Shown here: positions 56,541 through 64,000 of the stretch, piece after piece
Layout of the letters: each line of letters starts with the position of its first letter
Numbering within the stretch: position 1 is the stretch's first letter
Assembly (NCBI RefSeq): GCF_000283155.1
Contig: NW_004454170.1
Coordinates: forward strand, 10,993,594-11,057,593
Reading direction: 5' to 3'
DNA from: Ceratotherium simum simum
Lineage: Eukaryota; Chordata; Mammalia; Perissodactyla; Rhinocerotidae
Length of the DNA stretch: 64,000 nt
Position numbers and translations under genes: made by a program
The notes under the pieces: generated by a model
Database searches by the model: none
The model's input: the letters and a program-made list of their open reading frames with translations, nothing else
What the model was told of the DNA's origin: nothing

Positions 56541-56780
56541 GGGCCAGCCCTGTGGTGCAGTGGTTAAGTGCGCGCGCTCTGCTGCTGGCGGCCCGGGTTC
56601 GGATCCGAGGCGCGCACCAACGCACTGCTTGTCAGGCCATGCTGCGGCGGCGTCCCATATAAAGTGGAGGAAGATGGGCACGGATGTTAGCCCAGGGCCA
56701 GTCTTCCTCAGCAAAAAGAGGAGGAGTGACATGGCTGTTAGCTCAGGGCTGATCTTTCTCACAAAAAAAAAAAAAAAAAA
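56541..56780 (+). mobile_element. ERE-family SINE with good pol III boxes
   Basis: The head 'GGGGCCAGCCCTGTGGTGCA' is followed by an A-box-like region ('GTGGTGCAGTGG') and a B-box-like 'GGGTTCGGATCCGAGG', tail units and an A18 tail. The target duplication TCTCTTTTAG lies at 56,531-56,540 and 56,785-56,794. It is among the least diverged copies and sits 98 bp after the Tigger1 end. Confidence 0.97.
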
Positions 56781-56794
56781 CCTTTCTCTTTTAG

Positions 56795-57454
56795 ACAAAG
56801 AATCATATAGCCAGTATTTTTAGAACATTGTCTAAATAGAGATTTTAGTATGATTAGTAAATAAATAAATATAAAGCTGTATTATAGAAAACTATATGTA
56901 TAGTTACAGTTATTTGTAATTATGTATAGACGCATAGGGTGTGTATATTGATTTCACTACAGCTAGTGGCTGGTCTTTGTGCCCACAGAACCAGAGCAAA
57001 GGAATCGTAACCTGAGTCCTGACACCTGAGGTCAGAATATAAAAGAAATGCCCAAGGTTATAGCCTTTTGTATGGCTAGATGTATGACCTTTTGTATGGT
57101 CAGCCTTTTGTACGACTCTGAGTTCCCTGTGTCATTAAGTGTAGTTAAACAAAATAGAACCTTCTGGTTGTTTTAATATTGTTTAACATATGACATTAAG
57201 AGGCAAATTCTATTCTCCTTTTCCCTTCATCTCCACAATTATCACAGACTTTCTCCTCTAAATGAGAATAAAATGGCAGTATTACACATACAAACAAACA
57301 CACACAAACACAAAAATCAGAACAACATCTAGGCTAGACTAGGAACAGAGGTTAAGTTGCTCTATTTGGGAGAGGTTGTATGTCTGGCACTAGCTATCTT
57401 TTATGGCTGGTTTTAAGCAACTTAAAGGCTACCTCGTTTTATATCAAGAACTCC
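56795..57454. other. Unassigned AT-rich sequence with short repeats
   Basis: Contains three spaced copies of a CCTTTTGTATGG-like unit (57,062-57,112) and a CA-rich run at 57,283-57,316. No gene. Confidence 0.4.
57062..57112 (+). repeat. Three spaced copies of a 12-bp unit
   Basis: GCCTTTTGTATGG, ACCTTTTGTATGG and GCCTTTTGTACGA occur at roughly 20- to 25-bp spacing. Likely an internal duplication of unknown origin. Confidence 0.8.
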
Positions 57455-57615
57455 TAAACTTGGCTGTACATCATAATTACCTAGGGATTTATTAATAATG
57501 TAGATTATTAGTCTCCAACTGAAACTGCTGATTTCAGAATACTAAGAGGTGCAGCCTGGGCAGCAGTATTTATAACAAGTTTTGCAGACAAGGCTAATGC
57601 AGCCAGGTGGGTACC
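57455..57615 (+). mobile_element. hAT-Charlie-type remnant
   Basis: 'CTTGGCTGTACATCATAATT' followed by 'ACCTAGGGATTTATTAATAA' and a mirrored 'CAGCAGTATTTATAACAAGT' arm: the layout of MER5/MER58-like elements, diverged. Confidence 0.5.
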
Positions 57616-58849
57616 CATCAGAGGTCCACCTCTGGGGAAGCCCTCATCTTCATGAAAATGAGTAACTGTGCAGATTATATTCCTGATGTTTCAACTAGTT
57701 GTTTTAGTTATTGTGTAGACTGAATTATGTAGTTTGGGGACAGGAATTTGAGGCCAACTGTTAATCAGCCTCAAAGGGCCCAAACAAGGCAGGTATGTCT
57801 GGATGCAGCAGGTTGTCATCCCAGAGTGAGAAACCCAACAAGATAGGATGGGGTCCCTCTTACTTAGCGTGGCATTCCCCACCTCAACAGGAATGGTGTC
57901 TCCCTCAACCTCAGGGCAGGCTGAGACCAGCAGGCACGGTGTTTTATCTCCGTTGGGCTCTAAGAACACTAGTCTCTCCATCTCTCAGCCTCTACACCCC
58001 ACGTTGCTTGAATTCTGTGCCCTTGCTTGAGTGTTGCCTGAGGCTGAGACTGAATCTAACAAGGACCATTGCCTGCTGGGCTGTGGTACTTTACAGAGTT
58101 CACAGTACCTGTCTTGACCAAAGCAAGACAGTGTAAAAGGAAAAGCAAAATCTCTCCCCTGCCTCATAGCTCTAGTTCTTCTAATTTCTATTGGTTCTAC
58201 TGATTTCCTCCATAATTCTGATTAATGTGCTTATGCTTCAGTTTTTTGATTTCTCAACAGATTTGACAGTGTTTAAGAAATAATCAGTTCCACTCACCCT
58301 CTTGTACCCCCTTCTCTTTCTAATATTATATCACATTTTCTTGGTTATTTATTATGTTAATTTAGTTTATAAATTTCAATAATATTCTTAAAAATTTATT
58401 TCTTGATACATTAATTTTAGACAACATTTCTTGACTCTTTAGTAAGTTGCAGAAACTAATACCTCTCCAGTTCCTTCCACTTCTTCCCCTTCCTGACTCC
58501 CATAAATATCTTGGTAATATTTCTTTGGCCTTGTCAAGGTTTCTTACATGTACATTATGATGCATAACTATATTTCAATTATCTGGGGTTTAGTCAAAGT
58601 TTGAGTCCAGTGGCCAAAAAGCAAACAGTACTTATCTATTTTAGAGTTTCTCTAGGGCCATGACTTTCTTGTGTAACTTTTGGAGTTTCTAATTATCTTT
58701 TATTTTTCCTGTTGACAAAAGAAATATGCTTTCTCACTCTCTGTAGAAGATGTTTGTTTTTTAGGTTGTTCCATATTCAAATAATTTTTGTAATCCAAGA
58801 TAATCCAAAAATATGTGGAGGCAGGGTCCCTCCATCACCAAAGCTGAAC
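57616..58849. other. Unassigned sequence
   Basis: The 57,700-58,140 part is GC-richer, with overlapping frames of 113 codons (plus) and 96 codons (minus), and might be an LTR, but I cannot place it. The rest is AT-rich and unassigned. Confidence 0.35.
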
Positions 58850-59270
58850 AGGATCATACATTTCCTTTCTGAGACTCCTAACATCTAGGATGGGCATGTG
58901 GCAGGTGCTACACTATTTGGATTAACCTGAGGGTTTGAATCTTGATGGAGTGACACATAAGGGACAGTCTGATCATTGGTGGCAGTTGTGAGAGTCTCGC
59001 AATGCAGCATGCAGTGGGGAGAGTTCAGAGGGGACGAAGACTAATGACACTGCACGCAGCAGGTGTTCGGTAGTGATGACACCCATGTGGCCTCAGCTGG
59101 GTCTTGCCTCCCTTCAATTTTGACCTTTATTCTGAGCCTAGAACACTCAACTTTTTACCTTTTCTCAAAATAGTCCAATATTTTTCCAATAAATTCCTTT
59201 TAAGTTAGCCAAAGTTGGTGTCTGTTGTTTACAACCAAGAATCTTGAATTATACAGACATTGCTACTGAT
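58850..59270 (+). mobile_element. LTR-like repeat, family uncertain
   Basis: It ends in 'CCAATAAATTCCTTTTAAGT' then 'TAGCCAAAGTTGGTGTCTGT', with an AATAAA-type signal. The end resembles that of the 43,480 element, suggesting the same or a related family. No frame. Confidence 0.45.
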
Positions 59271-60249
59271 AGTGAATTATAAGCAAGAAACATTTTGCCC
59301 ATGAAAGGAAAATAGAAGGAGACTAGCTTAGCTGGTACTGAAGACAGCAAAATTTCTAATATTCAGAGATGAGGATCTGGCTGCATATGACATGAATGGG
59401 TGAAATAAGTCATTAAAACTGGAATAAAGTTGTTATCAGGACCTAGGACCAAAACAGATGAGATACTCACAAAGGTCCTACTTGATAAGAATGACCAGAA
59501 AGTAAACAATAACAACAGAAAACAAAAAACAAAAAGAAAAAAGTACTCCCCCCAAAAAAGAATAAACAAAAACTCCAAATCCAGTGAATAAGGGCCTGGA
59601 GCGACCCTTTACCCCATTCCTAGACCTCAGTCGGTTTACAGATCCAGAACCAGTTAAATGGAGGGAAGCCTGGCTGGGATTCTATAATAATATTACATGA
59701 ACCTCCTGGACATCTTCCTCTTTGTCTTTTCCAAAGGGTCTGCTATTTACCAAAGCAACTGTACCCAGGTGTCTTAGACCAGAATCCCTGGAAGAGAGAG
59801 CCTGAGACAGGACTTTTTTGGAAAGTAAAATCCCAGGGTAATGGGTGATGGGAGCAATGTAAAAGGGAAGCAAAGCAGAGAAAGATGGAAAATAAATGCA
59901 ATGGGATGCGTTACTGAGCCAGCCACTGCTTCATGACAAGCTGCTAAGAGAGTTGCAACTCAACAGATGTACCCACTCAGTCACGAGGATCCTCCAGAAA
60001 GGTTATATGCAACAACTCTGCCTTGGGACAGGCGATCAGAGGGAGAATTTGAGAGAAAATTTATCTCCTGTCTCCTGTCTCCCTTGGCTAGTCCCATGGA
60101 GAGTTAACTCCCTTGTACTTCTGGATTGAACTTAGCTCCTTCTGCAGCTGTTTGGGAATTCAAATCCTCCAATCTGTGGAGTGAGGCCTCATCAGAGTTT
60201 GGAAGCCGTTGGAGGAGCCTTGGATTCCAGATGTAGCCTTAAGTCTTCC
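59271..60249. other. Unassigned; may include upstream ERV sequence
   Basis: An A-rich tract lies at 59,508-59,578. From about 59,780 to 60,240 the sequence has the look of an old ERV or LTR, and may be part of the ERV that follows, but no landmark is firm. Confidence 0.35.
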
Positions 60250-61440
60250 TAGGAATTATGTCGGCCCACGCGTTGTTCTGGCTGACACAGTCGAAATACA
60301 TAAAAAGGGCCAAGGGACCAGGATATAGATGAGGCCAAGAGACTCTGAGAAAAGTATAAGATATGTCCAAAACATGGAAAGTAAATGTTCCGACATTTCT
60401 GGAATTATTAGAAAATGGCTCTGAGTCACATTAATTCTTGGGAATCCAGAATATCCTCCAGTCAAAGGAGGGACTCCTGAGGTCAGATAAAAAACAGAGT
60501 TTTGTACTGAGTCTGCCTCAAGGCAAAACACTGATTATTTACCCAGCTCTTGAATATACAGGTGAAATGTGTGTCCTCAAAAACCTACATTACCTCCCTG
60601 ACTTATAGGATAAGCCCTATTTTAGTAGGGACAGCCAAGCAGAAGCCCCAGGTTCTTCTACCCAAGTAGTAAATCAAAAATTATGACCTTGAGGGAATCA
60701 CAGAGATTGGTATCACTATCAATAGGTTAAATGCTAGAGTGATTGTAATTTCTATCACGTCTGCCATTGGACTATGACAAGATTAATCAGTTGACATCAA
60801 ATGCAAATTATGTTCTAGATGTTGTCTCCTCACAGAAACAAGTCACTTTAGTCGCTGAAAACTGGTATAAAGCTAGTAACCTCGTAAAAATCTTTTTCTC
60901 TCTTCCTCAAACACCTAAAATATTGGAATAGTTTGCTTTTACCTGGTAGTGTTAGCAGAACCTCCAAAATCTCAGAGATACATCAACTGTGCTCGGAGAT
61001 ACATCAACCATGCTATGATTTAATCTGCAGGCAACTTCTCTGGCCCACCATCCCATAGGATGCCATATTAAAAATATGATAAGACCCTGAGAGTATCAGA
61101 TACCCTAGTAACAGGAAGTAACACATAACCTAGGTTCCTTGTTAAGACATTCGTGTGCCAGAAGAATGAAAAATAAATCCCATAAAATTATAGGGAGCTT
61201 CCATCTTAGTAAAGTTTCTGGGGCTCTATTGGCTTGAGGTGTCTTGGATAAGTCGTTGCTCCTTTGGCCTCCTATCACTAACCTTCTTCAGTTCCTTAAT
61301 CATACCACTTGTTAAATAATCAATTGCGAAAGACTGCATTCTGGAGCTGCTACACAACTGTCTGCCTCAGATTACTTCTTAAAGAATAATCTTGGGTTAA
61401 CTCCACTGTATGTCTTGGATTCTGTATTTTTCTTACTTAG
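60250..61440 (+). pseudogene. ERVL-type endogenous retrovirus, decayed pol fragment
   Basis: From about 60,540 the sequence follows the pol gene of the ERVL family in order. The segment before the reverse transcriptase is recognisable near 60,605-60,660. The first RT blocks lie near 60,680-60,900, and the downstream RT/thumb segment near 61,130-61,220 is the most similar. The catalytic-core part between them is largely deleted or scrambled. Stops and frame changes leave no frame of useful length, so this is an ancient dead provirus fragment, not a gene. The 60,250-60,540 part is assigned with less certainty. Recognition is from memory; no restored sequence is given. Confidence 0.7.
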
Positions 61441-61645
61441 TCCCTTTCTCATGTTGCTTGAGTACACTCTCTCACATATATTTTTAAAGAAGTGATGCGC
61501 AAGAGGCAAATTTATAAAAGTTATTTTCAGAAATAATGTTTGAAAATTATTTGGCTTTACTTAATTGATAGTTTAGCTGTAAATATAATCCACATTCAAA
61601 AGCTTTTTCTGGTTCTACATATGTTAAAGGGAAGCCTGACGCCAA
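61441..61645. other. Unassigned AT-rich sequence
   Basis: A short AT-rich spacer between the ERVL remnant and the next LTR-like repeat; nothing is recognised. Confidence 0.35.
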
Positions 61646-62210
61646 TGTATTAATTATCTAGTGCTGCTGTGTAACAAATTGCCATAAACTTGGCAGTTTA
61701 AAACACCACACGTTTGCTATTGACAGCTTCTGTGGGTCAGGAGCCTAGACACAGCTTAGGTGGGTCCTCTACTTTGGGGTCTTTCATAAAGTTTCAATCA
61801 AGGTGTCTGCCAGGGCTCCTGTCTCATCTCAAGGGAAGGATCTGCTTCCAAGCTCACCTGGTTGTTGATAGAAATGAGTTCTTTGTGGGGTGTCAGACTG
61901 AGAGCCTCATCTTCCAGCTGGCTGTTGGTTAGAGATTGTCCTCAGTTCTTTCCCACGTGGGCCTCTCTAACATGGCAACTTGCTTCATCAAAATATGCAA
62001 GCTGAGAAGGCAAAGGAGATCCTGCTTGTATGACACAGGTTGAATCTTATATAACATAATCATAAGTGACATTTCCTTATCTTTGCGATGTTCTATGGCT
62101 TAGAAGCAAGTCATAGGTCCTGCCCACACTCAAAGGGAGGGGATTACACAAGGGCATGAATTCCAGGAGATGGAGATCACTGAGAGCCATCTTGAAGCCT
62201 ACCTACCACA
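61646..62210 (+). mobile_element. Solo LTR-like repeat, about 565 bp
   Basis: Starts TGTATTAATTATCTAG and ends CCTACCTACCACA, so it has the TG...CA ends of an LTR. The 'GTGCTGCTGTGTAACAAATT' and 'GGCAGTTTAAAACACCAC' segments belong to a widespread mammalian LTR-type repeat. Flanking GCCAA and ACAAA are not a clean duplication. Its relation to the ERVL fragment upstream is unknown. Family name not assigned. Confidence 0.6.
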
Positions 62211-62224
62211 ACAAATCTGATATA

Positions 62225-64000
62225 ATTTTTCTCTCTGGAAACTTTTAGTGACTGTGATCACTGATGTTCTGATATTCCATGAGGATTTGTCTAGATGTAT
62301 GTCTTTTTTCATTAATCATGCTTGTAAATGTTGTGTCCTTATTATATTTGGCCTTGGAAAGTTTTCTTATTTCTTTGATTAATTTCTCCCTTCCATTTTG
62401 TTATTTTTCTCTTTTTAGGAAGAGACAGGAATTGGTCTTCCTGGATAGATCCTTCATGTCACTTACCCATATTATTAGCTATTTTTTCTGCCACTCATTT
62501 GTCATGGATGAAAGAGGTAAATTAAAGTCCTCTATATTATGATATTTCTTTACATTCCTGAATTTCTGTTTTCTTAGTGATAATGCTATGTGATTTCTAC
62601 ATTATGATTTTCACCCATTAGCATTCTAAATTATCATTTTTAATTTTTATTTGATTAATTTTGACCTTAATTTCCCCTTGTCTGAATATCCATTCCTTGT
62701 TTGTTTGTTTTCATTTGCTGAATATATCTCTGCATGAAGTTGGGTTTTGCTTTACAATCCTATCTGAAAAATTTTTTCTTTTGTTTGATAATTTAAGTAC
62801 ACGTATTTTTAGTATGACAAAATGTTTAGTTTTAGTTTGACCATATGATTTTAAATTTTGTTTATATGTCTGTGTGTGTATATACAGATACATATGCAAA
62901 TGTGAGTGTATCTACACACACACAAACACACAAAGGTATTATTCAAAGTTATAAAGATAACCACTAAAGTATAATACAAACCTTCCTAAATATCAGAGGA
63001 ACAATATACAAAAAAGCAAATAGAGAACCTGGTCTGCCATTGGATCTATTTACCTTAGAACACATATGTGTGTATGCAAATCACCAAGACTAGCATACAT
63101 TTCTAGTAGTTTCCTCAAGAAACTTGTTGAACAACACTTGTTAGAGTACTTGCATGCTCAAAATTGCTTTTCTGTAACTAAACATTGTTAGTTTAGCTGG
63201 GTATAAAACCTTTGAGTGAGTTACACTTTCTTTCCTTGAATATCATGTAAGTGTTACTCCATTATCTTCTGGCAGTAAATACTGCTGAGGAGAAATATGG
63301 AGCTATTCTTACTTTTACCCCACTTAAAAGTGACTTAATCATTTTTGTTTTGCTGACTAAATCTTGGAAGTCCAAAACTTTACTAGAGTGACTCACTGTT
63401 AACTACTCTTCATCAATTTTCTCTGTCAACTGTTTGTGCCCTTCTATATTTAGATTCAAGTTTTTCTTTATTTCAGGAAATTTTTAGCCACATCACATCT
63501 TTAAATATTTGTTCCTTTCTTCTTTGGGTCTGCAATTATATGAATGTTGGATTTCCTTTATATCTCTTCTGTAGATATCTTTTTTTTTCTTTATTTCTTC
63601 TTGATCTTTTATTTCCATTTAATTTTGCTATTCTCCTATTAATATCTTCTTTGTCCTTGTTATTTTTTCCACATTTTCCATTTTTCTAGATGATTTTTGA
63701 TGCTTTTAAAGTTTCATGTTTATTTCTGTGATGGTTTGGTTTTATTTTGTATTTTTCCCTCTATTATATTAATCATATGCAATATCCAATGTTTGACCAT
63801 TTTTTGAGGTACAAAACTTTCATATAGTTCAACCAAATACTTTTTCTCTGAATTTATTCTGCTCATATTTTATCTCCTCCTGTTGCCCTACTACTTTCTC
63901 TCCCTGAGTTTTTACACTTCTGCTTTGTGCTCTTCTTTCACAGAGGCGATTGCCTCTATTAATTATTTTTAATGCTAATTCGCAACTTTCAACTGTTTCA
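62225..64000 (-). mobile_element. Probable L1-type LINE (antisense), very diverged
   Basis: Very T-rich sequence with L1-antisense flavour: 'CAATCCTATCTGAAAAATTT' near 62,755, 'TTTAGCTGGGTATAAAACCT' near 63,192, 'CTTCTGGCAGTAAATACTGC' near 63,268 and 'ATATGAATGTTGGATTTCCT' near 63,538. If correct, it lies on the minus strand and runs off the right edge. Other T-rich repeats remain possible. Confidence 0.45.
62869..62934. repeat. TG and CA microsatellites
   Basis: A TGTGTGTGTATATA run followed by TCTACACACACACAAACACAC. Confidence 0.8.

Noticed and set aside
1..64000. CRISPR array, operon, phage or bacterial mobile-element signals
   Set aside because: No regularly spaced direct repeats, no dense same-strand genes and no ribosome-binding patterns; all features fit mammalian nuclear DNA.

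Overview
This window is non-coding nuclear DNA from a placental mammal, most likely a perissodactyl of the horse lineage. The key evidence is nine copies of a roughly 230-310 bp tRNA-derived SINE of the ERE family, which is known from horses and their relatives. Each copy has a GGGGCCGGCCCC-like head, a GGTTCGGATCC-like B box and repeated GATGTTAGCTCAGGG-type tail units, and several have clear target-site duplications. Rhinoceros or tapir cannot be excluded from sequence alone. The background is a mosaic of old mammalian repeats (MIR, L2, L1M, MER5/MER20-type hAT elements, LTRs), AT-rich and mostly CpG-poor.

No convincing protein-coding gene, tRNA, rRNA or other structured RNA gene was found. 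The longest ATG-started open frame is 153 codons and lies in L2-like sequence. Long frames here are repeat read-throughs or chance frames, often overlapping on both strands.

Layout. 1-3.3 kb: degraded L1 on the minus strand, in two pieces whose order is odd. 3.4-4.5 kb: antisense L2. 4.8-10.4 kb: MIRs, two minus-strand ERE copies, MER5 and MER20, and a small CpG cluster. 10.4-12.6 kb: a hAT-type element with recognisable ends, then sense L2. 12.9-14.1 kb: mostly unique sequence with a possible exon at 13,912-14,069. 14.1-16.8 kb: MIR, L2, an LTR-like repeat and a head-to-head ERE pair. 17-24.9 kb: mostly unique, with MIRs, one ERE and a second CpG cluster. 24.9-31.3 kb: L2, ERE and two plus-strand L1 3' fragments. 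31.3-33.1 kb: unique, with an AT-rich homeodomain-like motif cluster. 33.1-35.4 kb: dense MIR/MER5 cluster. 36-41 kb: L2, ERE and a 1.3 kb antisense L2. 41.4-41.5 kb: the best exon-like object, on the minus strand. 41.6-53.3 kb: scattered MIR, L2, LTR-like and hAT remnants. 54,106-56,442: a near full-length but dead Tigger1 transposon. 56.5-59.3 kb: ERE, a hAT remnant and an LTR-like repeat. About 60.2-61.4 kb: a decayed ERVL-type endogenous retrovirus pol segment, followed by an LTR-like repeat. 62.2-64 kb: AT-rich, probably antisense L1.

Nothing here works as a pathway. The most useful leads are two candidate exons not explained by repeats, two local CpG clusters in unique DNA, a conserved-element-like AT-rich block, an inverted SINE pair, and the ancient Tigger1 and ERVL copies. 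Family names are recognised from memory and boundaries are approximate, usually to 10-50 bases. I did not see a complete new biological system.
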